From: an uncultured Anaerolineaceae bacterium
Lineage (GTDB): Bacteria; Chloroflexota; Anaerolineae; Anaerolineales; Anaerolineaceae
NCBI GenBank assembly: GCA_937920255.1
Contig: CALDSL010000308.1
Location: 1 to 21,014, forward strand
DNA length: 21,014 nucleotides
Reading direction: 5' to 3'
Below are positions 7,463 to 14,345 of the stretch, one piece after another. The notes beneath the pieces are model-generated. The model was not told the origin of the DNA. It worked only from the letters and a program-made list of their open reading frames with translations, and made no database searches. The position numbers and the translations under genes were made by a program. How positions within the stretch are numbered: the stretch's first letter is position 1; each line of letters begins with the position of its first letter.

Positions 7463-7548
7463 ATCACCTTTCTACGTCTTACTTGTAATACGGGCAGGGC
7501 AAGGCGGATAACAGCCGCGAGCCCCCCAAAAAAACCTTGAAAGGTGAT
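7463..7548 (+). promoter_or_regulatory. Leader inverted repeat able to mask the lipoprotein ribosome-binding site
   Basis: ATCACCTTTC (7463-7472) is an exact reverse complement of GAAAGGTGAT (7539-7548). The right arm contains the only Shine-Dalgarno-like sequence before the ATG at 7554. Between the arms lies a second possible hairpin: GGGC (7497-7500) with GCCC (7521-7524), enclosing GCGG (7504-7507) with CCGC (7515-7518). If the leader is transcribed, a 10-bp helix would hide the ribosome-binding site. It matches no riboswitch class I know. Confidence 0.45.
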
Positions 7549-7553
7549 GAACC

Positions 7554-8438
7554 ATGAAGCCGAAACGCTTATCCTCCATAATATCGGTAGCCCTGCTCGC
7601 GATAATGCTCTCCGCGTTGGCTGCCTGCGTTCCCGCGCAACCCATACCGCAAACCGGCGTCGAGCCGACCCTACCGGCCGGAGGCGAACCTCCCGCCGTC
7701 GTCATTGCCGGGCTGGAGCCCGAGGATATCCTCGTTCAGCTTGACTATGAACCGGGTTTCACCCTCCCGGAATTCCGCTTTCCGTTTGGCCGCACGCCCC
7801 ACTTCACCCTGCTGGCCGATGGCCGCGTGATCTTCGTGGATGAACAGCAGGACTCGAAGGTGATGGTGGCGCAGCTTTCGGCTGAGGAAGCCGCCGCCCT
7901 GCTGGAGCAGGTGCGCGAGATGGGCTTTGAGCGCCTGCAGTCGCACACCGATATGTGCGGCCGGCTGGCAGATGGCTCCGAACCGTGCATCGCCGATGCC
8001 TCCACCAGCGTGATGCGCGTGCGCATGGAAGATGGCAGCCTGCGCGAGATCAAAAACTACGCCAACTTCTCCAACGAGCCGCAGACCTACGATGCCATCT
8101 TCAACCTGCTGAACGAATTCAGCCACGCGGACGCATCGATCTACCTGCCACACGCCGCCACCCTGTTCGTCCGCATGGCGCCCGCGCCCGAGATGTCTTC
8201 GCCCGCTGACTGGCCGCTGGATCCGGCCCTGGTGGAACGTGCCGCCAGTGCCGCCGGGGAATCGGTCGCCGTGGTCTTGAGCGCGGAAGAAGCCGCTCTT
8301 TGGCAGAGCGTAGTGGGCGTGGATAACATGCCCATCACCTTCCAGTTGGAAGGCCAGCCCGTAGCCGCGCACTTCGTGCCCTGGCTGCCCGGCCAGGACT
8401 TCTCCGCCGAAATCGAAGCCGAATTCCCCACGCCGTAA
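7554..8438 (+). CDS. Secreted lipoprotein of unknown function
   Basis: A 294-residue exported protein. The N-terminus has a basic MKPKR, a hydrophobic core of about 16 residues and a lipobox LAAC with the cysteine at position 25, so it should be cleaved by signal peptidase II and lipid-anchored outside the membrane. A short Pro-rich linker (26-45) follows. The mature part includes HFTLLADGRVIFVDEQ (about 83-98) and a DMCG...PCIADAS segment where two cysteines could pair. I recognise no catalytic motif. The ATG is set by the lipoprotein signal and the AAAGGTGAT site. The gene stands alone, ended by a strong terminator at 8458-8493. Confidence 0.85.
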   Translation: MKPKRLSSIISVALLAIMLSALAACVPAQPIPQTGVEPTLPAGGEPPAVVIAGLEPEDILVQLDYEPGFTLPEFRFPFGRTPHFTLLADGRVIFVDEQQDSKVMVAQLSAEEAAALLEQVREMGFERLQSHTDMCGRLADGSEPCIADASTSVMRVRMEDGSLREIKNYANFSNEPQTYDAIFNLLNEFSHADASIYLPHAATLFVRMAPAPEMSSPADWPLDPALVERAASAAGESVAVVLSAEEAALWQSVVGVDNMPITFQLEGQPVAAHFVPWLPGQDFSAEIEAEFPTP

Positions 8439-8457
8439 TTCAAGCGCATTAAGAAGC

Positions 8458-8493
8458 AACGACCTCCCTTAATACCCCGGGAGGTCGTTTTTC
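8458..8493 (+). terminator. Rho-independent terminator after the lipoprotein gene
   Basis: AACGACCTCCC (8458-8468) pairs perfectly with GGGAGGTCGTT (8479-8489), an 11-bp stem with a 10-nt loop, followed by a run of T. It begins about 20 nt after the lipoprotein stop codon. Confidence 0.9.
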
Positions 8494-8525
8494 ATTCGAT
8501 TCGCTGGTTGTTCGGATTTAGGAAT

Positions 8526-8626
8526 AAAAGCATCACGAATTTCACAAATGAGCCGAATGAGCACGAATTATTAATTTTTTTTCATTCGTGTGCATTCGCC
8601 CCATCCGTGCCATTCGTGATGCTTTT
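8526..8626. repeat. Long palindromic element, copy A
   Basis: A 101-bp imperfect palindrome. The outer 15 bp are perfect: AAAAGCATCACGAAT (8526-8540) against ATTCGTGATGCTTTT (8612-8626). The inner arms pair with scattered mismatches down to an AT-rich loop (about 8569-8582). Each arm is built of 9-10-nt units ending in CGAAT-like text. The A run on the left and T run on the right would act as U tracts on the two strands, so the element may be a bidirectional terminator between the convergent lipoprotein and acyltransferase genes. Its outer arms recur in the element at 13229-13328. Confidence 0.85.
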
Positions 8627-8630
8627 TCTC

Positions 8631-9401
8631 TTACCGTGCGAACACAGGCCGCAGCCAGCGCACGATAAACACCGGGCGGTGCTTGCGCAGCAGCGCCAGC
8701 CGCCGCGCGCTTTGCAGCGAAAGTTCCAGCACGCGTTCAGCCAATTCTTCGGTCACTTCTTTCACCCGCGCGCGGTCGTCTGCGCTGCCGCTGAAGATCA
8801 CCGGCTCACCCACGGTGACGGCATAAATGCCGCTGGTGTACCAGGTCGATGTTTCCAACGCGCCGTCCACGCGCGTCTGTTTTCTCCAGACTTTCTCGCG
8901 TTGCACGGCAATGCCGACCGGGACCACCGGCTTGCCGCTCTCCAATGCCATGCGCGCTGCGCCGGAATGGAAATGCGCCAGCCCGCCCTCGGCGGGTGAG
9001 ATCACGCCTTCGGGGAAGATACCCAGCGTGGCGCCGTCTTCCAGCGCGCGCAGGCCTTCATCCATAGCGGCGCGCCCCGCCCCCTGGTTCACGCGAATAT
9101 GGCGGCACTTGCGCAGCGACGCGCCGATGACCGGCACCTTAAACAGCACGTCAATAATCAGGATGCGGATCTGCTCCGGTACGAGGGAGATCATTAAAAT
9201 TGGGTCGACGGTGGTGGGGTGGTTGGATACCAGTATTTTCGAACCTGCGGGCATGGGCGCGTGGTAGGCCACGTCCCAATGAAACAGTATATGCTTGGCT
9301 ACGTTGACAAACGTCTGTCCCAGCGCGTACCAGGCCTGCTTGCGCGGGCTGGCGAGCAGTTCCATCATCTCTTGCGAGAACTCGTCCTTGGAGATTTCCA
9401 C
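8631..9401 (-). CDS. 1-acyl-sn-glycerol-3-phosphate acyltransferase family protein (PlsC-like)
   Basis: A 256-residue acyltransferase of the glycerolipid family, expected to move an acyl group onto a lysophospholipid or related lipid at the inner membrane face. The catalytic motif NHPTTVD is present with His61 and Asp66 (HxxxxD), and the second motif FPEG occupies 129-132, followed by PVVPVGIAVQ. There is no long transmembrane helix; residues 67-95 are hydrophobic and may attach to the membrane. The start is GTG 9401-9399 behind AAAGGA with 7-nt spacing. It is downstream of an SGNH hydrolase on the same strand and could be co-transcribed with it, suggesting a shared lipid or ester role. The exact substrate cannot be told from sequence. 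Confidence 0.9.
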   Translation of the reverse strand: MEISKDEFSQEMMELLASPRKQAWYALGQTFVNVAKHILFHWDVAYHAPMPAGSKILVSNHPTTVDPILMISLVPEQIRILIIDVLFKVPVIGASLRKCRHIRVNQGAGRAAMDEGLRALEDGATLGIFPEGVISPAEGGLAHFHSGAARMALESGKPVVPVGIAVQREKVWRKQTRVDGALETSTWYTSGIYAVTVGEPVIFSGSADDRARVKEVTEELAERVLELSLQSARRLALLRKHRPVFIVRWLRPVFAR

Positions 9402-9495
9402 GGATTATCCTTTCATGTGGAAAATGTCTGCCAGGGGCAGTTAGGAAAACAGCGTTGGAAACCGTTCCTCAATGGAGGAAGCCCGATGGCAATTC

Positions 9496-10236
9496 TCACG
9501 AAGGTTGAGCCCTTAAAAAGTTCTCTAATTCGTCCGCGATCAGACCGGCGCCTATGCTATTCAGATGAACACCATCCGTCAAAAGATTAAAACCCTGCCT
9601 TGCAGAAAACGTTTCGAAGCTTTCAGAAAAGATAATTCGCCGCGCAGCCAGCCGCAGCATCAATCGCACCGATCCACGGAATGGACGTCCGCTGCCGTCC
9701 ACCTCATCGCGCAGGTAGCGCTCCATGCGTTCAAACACAGGGATATAGTGCGCGTTTTCCTGTTGCGCAATCTTCATAACCTGGGCGTTATAGCGCCGCA
9801 CCCGCTGCATCGGCGCGGATTTCAGAGCTTCCCCAAGAACCGGGATCGACCCCACCGCCACCACCGCGCCGGTCTTATCCTTGATGCGGCGGATAATGGC
9901 GCGCAGGTTGGCGTAGGCCCAATCGAGACTTGGCCAGCGCGGAAGGCGCTTACGCGGGATGACGTACAGCCCGCCCCACAGCGACATGGAAAAAGTCACG
10001 TCATTGGTCCCGATCAGTACGAAGACGATATCCGGTTTTTCAGCCACCAGATCGTCCATGCGCCGCAGCAGGTTATAGGTCAGGTCGTTGTTGACCCCCA
10101 GGTTGACGAAACGGTAACGGCTGCCCAGCCGTTTTTCCAATGGCTCAATATAACTGGCGCTGACCAGCAGCGCGCGCGTGATGCTGTCGCCAAAGCACAC
10201 GACGGTCTTCAATGAATTTATGTTGTCCGTAATCAA
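9496..10236 (-). CDS. SGNH/GDSL-family esterase or lipase
   Basis: A soluble hydrolase of the SGNH superfamily with all four blocks, in the numbering of the longer frame (from TTG 10293): block I FGDSIT with nucleophile Ser37, block II NLGVNND with Gly66, block III IGTNDV with Asn97, and block V DGVHLN with Asp240 and His243. The frame is open from a TTG at 10293, but there is no ribosome-binding site there. TTG 10236-10234 follows AGAGG at 7-nt spacing and starts just before the first strand, so it is preferred (246 residues). No signal peptide is seen with this start, so it should be cytoplasmic. The substrate is unknown; the downstream acyltransferase hints at lipids. Confidence 0.88.
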   Translation of the reverse strand: MITDNINSLKTVVCFGDSITRALLVSASYIEPLEKRLGSRYRFVNLGVNNDLTYNLLRRMDDLVAEKPDIVFVLIGTNDVTFSMSLWGGLYVIPRKRLPRWPSLDWAYANLRAIIRRIKDKTGAVVAVGSIPVLGEALKSAPMQRVRRYNAQVMKIAQQENAHYIPVFERMERYLRDEVDGSGRPFRGSVRLMLRLAARRIIFSESFETFSARQGFNLLTDGVHLNSIGAGLIADELENFLRAQPS

Positions 10237-10463
10237 GCCAGGTCCTCTATCATCCCTCTCAGCAAGGCAGCACAATGTGGCTAAATATATCAAAAAAATC
10301 CGCTTCCGGCGGACGAGTTTTCCTTACAGCGCGGGAATTATTTGGGATTACAATACGATGAAACAAGTGAGACGGTCACACCATATGACCCACGAAAGCA
10401 TATCCTTTCGGAAGACAGGCATGACAGAATTGTTGCTGAAACAATGAAACATAAAGGATACCG

Positions 10464-11756
10464 ATGAAAATCACGGTCATTGGCGCCGGTTCAACCTATA
10501 CCCCCGAACTGATCAAAGGCTTTTTGGAACTGCACCCAAACCTGCCGCTGACAGAACTGGCGTTGATGGACGTACAGCCCGAGCGGCTGGAGATCGTCGG
10601 CGGTTTGTGCCAGCGAATTGTGCAGAAGTACGGCCACCCGTTTACGGTACATCTCACCACCGACCGCGAAGAAGCGCTGCGCTGCGCGCGCTACGTGATC
10701 ACCCAACTGCGGGTGGGGTTTCTGGCCGCCCGGCGCGAAGATGAGTACCTGGGCCAGCGCCACGGGCTGATCGGCCAGGAGACGACCGGGGTGGGCGGCA
10801 TGGCCAAAGCGCTGCGCACCATCCCGGTCATTCTGGACATCGCCGCGGATATGCGCCGGCTGGCGCCCGGGGCGCTGCTGGTCAACTTCACCAACCCGTC
10901 CGGCCTGGTGACCGAGGCGCTGTTCCGCCACGCGCCGGACGTGCCCTCCGTTGGCCTGTGCAACAGCCCAATCACCGCCAAAATGACCATTCTGGAGGAA
11001 CTGGAACGCGCCGGCCAAAAAATCGACCCAGACGAGGCTGAACTCGACGCGATGGGCCTGAATCACCTGTGCTGGTACCGCGGCTTCCGCGCCGGCGGGC
11101 AGGATATATGGCAGCAAGTGCTGGAAGCCTATATCCAGGACCTGTCGACTTCGGCCAACCCGGTGTGGGAACCGGAACTGGTGCGCTCGCTGGGCATGAT
11201 CCCCAACTACTATCTGGAATACTATTACAACACGGCCCAGAAGCTGGAAATGCAAGCCGAGTGGCCGCCCTCACGCGCCGACCAGGTGATATTGATCGAA
11301 AAAGCGCTGTTGCGCCAGTACGCTGACCCGGCGCTGGATGAGCCGCCGCCGGGGTTGATGCAGCGCGGGGGAGCGTATTATTCCACCCTGGCCACGCGGG
11401 TGATCAACGCGCATTACAACGACCTGGGCGAAACCCAGATCGTCAACGTGCGCCACGCCGGCGCGGTGCCCGGCTACCCGGAGGACTGGGTGCTGGAACT
11501 GCCCTGCCGCATCGACGCGGCGGGGGTACACCCGCTGCCCGCTCAGCCGCTGCCTGAGGCAGTGTTTGGCCTGCTGCGCAGCGTGAAAGCGTACGAGTTG
11601 TTGACAGTCGATGCCGCGGTGCACGGCAGCCGCCAGGCCGCCTATGAGGCTCTGCTGGCGCACCCGCTGGGCCCCAAGGCCAATAACGTCAGCCAGGTGC
11701 TGGATGACATACTCAAGACCAACCGTCCTTACCTGCCGCGCTTCTGGAAGGACTGA
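10464..11756 (+). CDS. Glycoside hydrolase family 4 (6-phospho-beta-glucosidase-like)
   Basis: A 430-residue GH4 enzyme. This family uses NAD+ and a divalent metal, usually Mn2+, and cleaves glycosides through oxidation at C3 and elimination. The NAD-binding motif GAGSTYTPEL (7-16) opens the protein, with Asp36 at the end of the second strand. RVG (83-85), GLIGQETTGVGG (101-112), TNPSG (143-147), the metal-ligand Cys166 in GLCNSP and Asn200-His201 in GLNHL are all present, so it should be active. STYTPEL and the overall pattern favour the 6-phospho-beta-glucosidase branch over alpha-glucosidases or galacturonidases. Substrate is not certain, and no PTS or sugar transporter lies nearby. The ATG has AAAGGA (10453-10458) five bases upstream. 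Confidence 0.93.
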   Translation: MKITVIGAGSTYTPELIKGFLELHPNLPLTELALMDVQPERLEIVGGLCQRIVQKYGHPFTVHLTTDREEALRCARYVITQLRVGFLAARREDEYLGQRHGLIGQETTGVGGMAKALRTIPVILDIAADMRRLAPGALLVNFTNPSGLVTEALFRHAPDVPSVGLCNSPITAKMTILEELERAGQKIDPDEAELDAMGLNHLCWYRGFRAGGQDIWQQVLEAYIQDLSTSANPVWEPELVRSLGMIPNYYLEYYYNTAQKLEMQAEWPPSRADQVILIEKALLRQYADPALDEPPPGLMQRGGAYYSTLATRVINAHYNDLGETQIVNVRHAGAVPGYPEDWVLELPCRIDAAGVHPLPAQPLPEAVFGLLRSVKAYELLTVDAAVHGSRQAAYEALLAHPLGPKANNVSQVLDDILKTNRPYLPRFWKD

Positions 11757-11790
11757 ACCCATAAAAGCAGCTCGCGTTTAATTGGCCACG

Positions 11791-11904
11791 CAAAAAGATA
11801 TCACTGCGAAGGTGCGAAGAGCGCGAAGAAAAACGCGAAGTGATTTTAAATCTCTTTCTTCACGTTTCCTTCGTGCTCTTCGCACCTTCGCGGTTCGCTT
11901 TTGT
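11791..11904. repeat. Long palindromic element, copy C (CGAAG type)
   Basis: An imperfect palindrome between the GH4 and L-serine dehydratase genes. A 17-bp perfect stem, GCGAAGGTGCGAAGAGC (11806-11822) against its reverse complement (11875-11891), continues as an imperfect inner stem (about 11823-11840 with 11857-11874) and outer A-rich/T-rich ends. The arms consist of repeated CGAAG units at 8-9-nt steps, the same design as the CGAAT elements at 8526 and 13229 but with a different core. It may serve as terminator for the GH4 gene. Confidence 0.75.
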
Positions 11905-11948
11905 GTGAGCTATCAAAAAGGATCGATCCATAAGACCCGGATTGATGA

Positions 11949-11961
11949 TAGAATCGACGCG
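11949..11961 (+). promoter_or_regulatory. Possible -10 box placing sdaA on a leaderless transcript
   Basis: TAGAAT (11949-11954) lies 6 nt before the GTG start at 11961, so transcription would begin at or next to the start codon. There is no Shine-Dalgarno sequence in front of this GTG. No clear -35 box was found 16-18 nt upstream. Confidence 0.4.
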
Positions 11962-13211
11962 TGCATACCATCCGCAAACTCTATCGAATCGGATACGGCC
12001 CGTCGAGCTCCCACACCATGGGGCCGCGGCGCGCCGCCGAACGCTTCCTGGAGGGCAACCCCCAGGCGGCTACGTTTCATATCATCCTGTACGGCAGCCT
12101 GGCGGCTACCGGGCGCGGCCACCTGACCGACCGCGCGATTGAATCGGCGCTGGCGCCGCGGCCGGTGAGCATCACCTGGAAGCCGGAAGAGTTGCTGCCC
12201 ATGCACCCCAACGGCATGGAATTTGAGGCGCTGGACGCTGCCGGCGCGGTGACGGCCCGCTGGCGCGTGTACAGCATCGGCGGTGGGGCGCTGCGCGAAG
12301 AAGATGAAATGGAACAACCGCCGGAAGAGGACTCGGCTTCCGTCTACCCGCTCAAAACGATGCAGGATATCCTGCGCTACTGCACCAGCCAGGGCATGAC
12401 CTTTTGGGAGTACGTGCAGGAATGCGAAGGCGAGGCGATTTGGGATTACCTGGCCGAAGTCAACCGGGTGATGAAAGACGCCATCCACCGCGGCTTGCAG
12501 GCCGAAGGTGCGCTGCCCGGCGGGTTGGGTGTCTCGCGCCGCGCCTGGACGATTTATCGCAAGATCGAATTGAGTCAGGGGAAACTGGTGAAAGAAGGCT
12601 TTTTACCGGCCTATGCGCTGGCCTGCGGTGAAGAAAACGCCACCGGCGGGTTGATCGTCACCGCACCGACCTGCGGTTCGTGTGGCGTGCTTCCGGCTGT
12701 GCTGCACCATATCGAAGACACCATGCAGACCTCCGAGGCGCACGTGCTGCGCGCGCTGGCCACCGCCGGCTTGATCGGCAATCTGATCAAATACAACGCC
12801 TCGATATCCGGCGCGGTGGTGGGCTGCCAGGGCGAGATCGGCGCGGCGTGCGCTATGGCCGCCGGAGCAGCAGCGCAACTATTAGGCGGCTCGATCCGCC
12901 AGATCGAATACGCGGCCGAAATGGGCCTGGAGCATCACCTGGGTCTGACCTGCGACCCGGTCAACGGGCTGGTGCAGATCCCGTGCATCGAGCGCAACGT
13001 GTTTTCCGCCACCCGCGCGCTGGACTGCGCCACCTTCGCCATCTATTCTGACGGCAGCCACCGCGTGCCGTTCGATGAGGTGGTGGAAGTGATGGAAAAA
13101 ACCGGCCACGATCTTCCGTCGCTGTACCGCGAAACCTCCTCCGGCGGCCTGGCGCTGAATTACCGCTACCCAGGCCAGCCCCCGCGCCAGATACCCCCGC
13201 CGGGGAGATAG
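11961..13211 (+). CDS. sdaA: L-serine ammonia-lyase, iron-sulfur dependent, single chain
   Basis: Deaminates L-serine to pyruvate and ammonia using a [4Fe-4S] cluster. In 416 residues it carries both the N-terminal beta domain (to about 120, with the GPSSSHTMGP motif at 13-22) and the catalytic alpha domain (about 135-405) in one polypeptide, as in E. coli SdaA (454). Cluster ligands expected from family knowledge are Cys289 (VVGCQGEIG), Cys331 (LTCDPVNG) and Cys342 (QIPCIERN); the TAPTCGSCGVLPA segment (234-246) is also typical. The C-terminus ends in a Pro/Gln-rich tail. The GTG start at 11961 gives MHTIRKLYRIGYG, right for the family. Palindromic elements lie on both sides of the gene. Confidence 0.94.
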   Translation: MHTIRKLYRIGYGPSSSHTMGPRRAAERFLEGNPQAATFHIILYGSLAATGRGHLTDRAIESALAPRPVSITWKPEELLPMHPNGMEFEALDAAGAVTARWRVYSIGGGALREEDEMEQPPEEDSASVYPLKTMQDILRYCTSQGMTFWEYVQECEGEAIWDYLAEVNRVMKDAIHRGLQAEGALPGGLGVSRRAWTIYRKIELSQGKLVKEGFLPAYALACGEENATGGLIVTAPTCGSCGVLPAVLHHIEDTMQTSEAHVLRALATAGLIGNLIKYNASISGAVVGCQGEIGAACAMAAGAAAQLLGGSIRQIEYAAEMGLEHHLGLTCDPVNGLVQIPCIERNVFSATRALDCATFAIYSDGSHRVPFDEVVEVMEKTGHDLPSLYRETSSGGLALNYRYPGQPPRQIPPPGR

Positions 13212-13228
13212 GTTTTCGGGCAGGGCTC

Positions 13229-13328
13229 AAAAAGCATCACGAATATCACGAATACTGCGAATGGATATGAATTGTTTTAAGTTGTGTTCGTATTATTCGT
13301 CCTATTCGACATATTCGTGATGCTTTTT
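13229..13328. repeat. Long palindromic element, copy B
   Basis: A 100-bp palindrome directly after sdaA. The outer arms pair perfectly over 18 bp: AAAAAGCATCACGAATAT (13229-13246) against ATATTCGTGATGCTTTTT (13311-13328). Inner arms pair with mismatches (CGAATA, then CGAAT units in step). The A and T runs at the ends match the layout of copy A at 8526-8626, and the 15-nt text AAAAGCATCACGAAT is identical in both. It may end sdaA transcription. Confidence 0.88.
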
Positions 13329-13350
13329 CTTCGTTTCCCCAAGTTCCTCC

Positions 13351-13378
13351 TTGATTAACAGAACAAGTGTGCTATTAT
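13351..13378 (+). promoter_or_regulatory. Sigma-70-like promoter for the unknown gene at 13422
   Basis: TTGATT (13351-13356) and TATTAT (13373-13378) are separated by 16 nt. The predicted transcript starts near 13385 and meets a GAGGAG ribosome-binding site (13412-13417) four bases before the GTG at 13422. Confidence 0.6.
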
Positions 13379-13421
13379 TAATCCAGCACAATGCCAGCCG
13401 AACAATGAAGCGAGGAGAACC

Positions 13422-14345
13422 GTGACCAAAACGACCATTCAGGATGTTGCCGCATATGTAGATTTGAAACGCACCCCGGCCGGGTTGGAGATCAACACCG
13501 CGCGGGGGAACGCCGGCTGCGTAGATGCCGCCTTTACGGTTGCACAGTATTTTCTTACGGAACTGGGGATCAGCCCAGGCATGGCCCGCATCCTAGAGGG
13601 TGAAGAAGCTGCGACCGTCGTTGTTCCGGATTTGTCCCTTTGGGGGGATGAAGCGCGTATCCTGGCGATTGAGGAATATGTCATCTTCCCGGTCACGCCG
13701 CCCTTACGGGGTTGGAGCGTCGTTCACCCCATGTGGATCGAGTTGCCAATGGATGTATATTCGAGCAGCTTGAGCGCGGCGGATACAAGCGAAGGGCGAG
13801 TGATTCCGTCGTACTCCATCGAATCCTACAGTTATCAGAAGGAGGTCACTTTTCCTCTTTATGAAACTGTGCTGTTGGGGATTCAAACCTGCCTGACCGA
13901 CCGGTTAAACCTGGAGATGCGCTCGCTTTATGGGCTGTATCTGGAACTGGAAGGCCGTTCCATCGAGTTCAATCGCGAAAAGCTGCTCGAACGGGAGTAT
14001 CTTGCCAGACCCGCGATGTACTTGCTCAGCCGCATCATACCCGTGCTCAGCCCAAAAGGGTACGAAGTGAAGGTGTGCGAGGGCTTTCGAAATGGGTGCC
14101 TGATTTCCGGCGAATCGGTGCAGTTCGAGTACGATATGCTTTCCTCGACTTGGAGCGTGTATTACCGCAATGGGAAAAAGTGGCAGCCGCTGAATATCAC
14201 GGCTGCTGGCGAATCCCCTGCGCTTGACATGATGATCCGGCGCGACTTCCGAACCGTCTTCATGCACGCGGCAGCCGCGATTGTGGAGCGAAAACTGCAC
14301 GAGATCCAGAAGAAAATTTATACCTATAAGCTTAAAACGGCTTAA
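13422..14345 (+). CDS. Protein of unknown function, 307 residues
   Basis: I do not recognise this family. The GTG start is supported by GAGGAG and a good promoter upstream. The protein is soluble: no signal peptide or membrane helix, mixed alpha/beta, with FPVTPPLRGWSVVHPMW (about 89-105) and a Tyr/Ser-rich SYSIESYSYQKE (about 129-140) as its most distinctive parts. The last 25 residues are a basic helix (ERKLHEIQKKIYTYKLKTA). Its DNA looks visibly less GC-rich than the genes around it, and it has its own promoter, both compatible with recent gain. It stops in a TTAA shared with the convergent gene at 14342. Confidence 0.8.
   Translation: MTKTTIQDVAAYVDLKRTPAGLEINTARGNAGCVDAAFTVAQYFLTELGISPGMARILEGEEAATVVVPDLSLWGDEARILAIEEYVIFPVTPPLRGWSVVHPMWIELPMDVYSSSLSAADTSEGRVIPSYSIESYSYQKEVTFPLYETVLLGIQTCLTDRLNLEMRSLYGLYLELEGRSIEFNREKLLEREYLARPAMYLLSRIIPVLSPKGYEVKVCEGFRNGCLISGESVQFEYDMLSSTWSVYYRNGKKWQPLNITAAGESPALDMMIRRDFRTVFMHAAAAIVERKLHEIQKKIYTYKLKTA

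Noticed and set aside
9465..9480. Hairpin TTCCTC-AATG-GAGGAA between the SGNH and acyltransferase genes
   Set aside because: Only 6 bp with no U tract on either strand; too weak to call a terminator.
10299..10313. TCCGC/GCGGA mini-hairpin flanked by A and T runs
   Set aside because: Only 5 bp and placed between divergent gene starts, where a terminator is not expected.
10349..10447. Small 29-codon ORF (ATG 10358) after TACAAT, upstream of the GH4 gene
   Set aside because: The ATG begins only 3 nt after the -10-like box, so it would lie upstream of the transcript start; there is no ribosome-binding site.
10491..11255. Minus-strand 254-codon frame
   Set aside because: It is antisense to the GH4 gene, with a composition typical of a shadow frame.
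8526..13328. Possible CRISPR array from repeated CGAAT/CGAAG units
   Set aside because: Units are 8-10 nt, arranged as inverted arms without unique spacers of 30-40 nt, and no cas gene is present.
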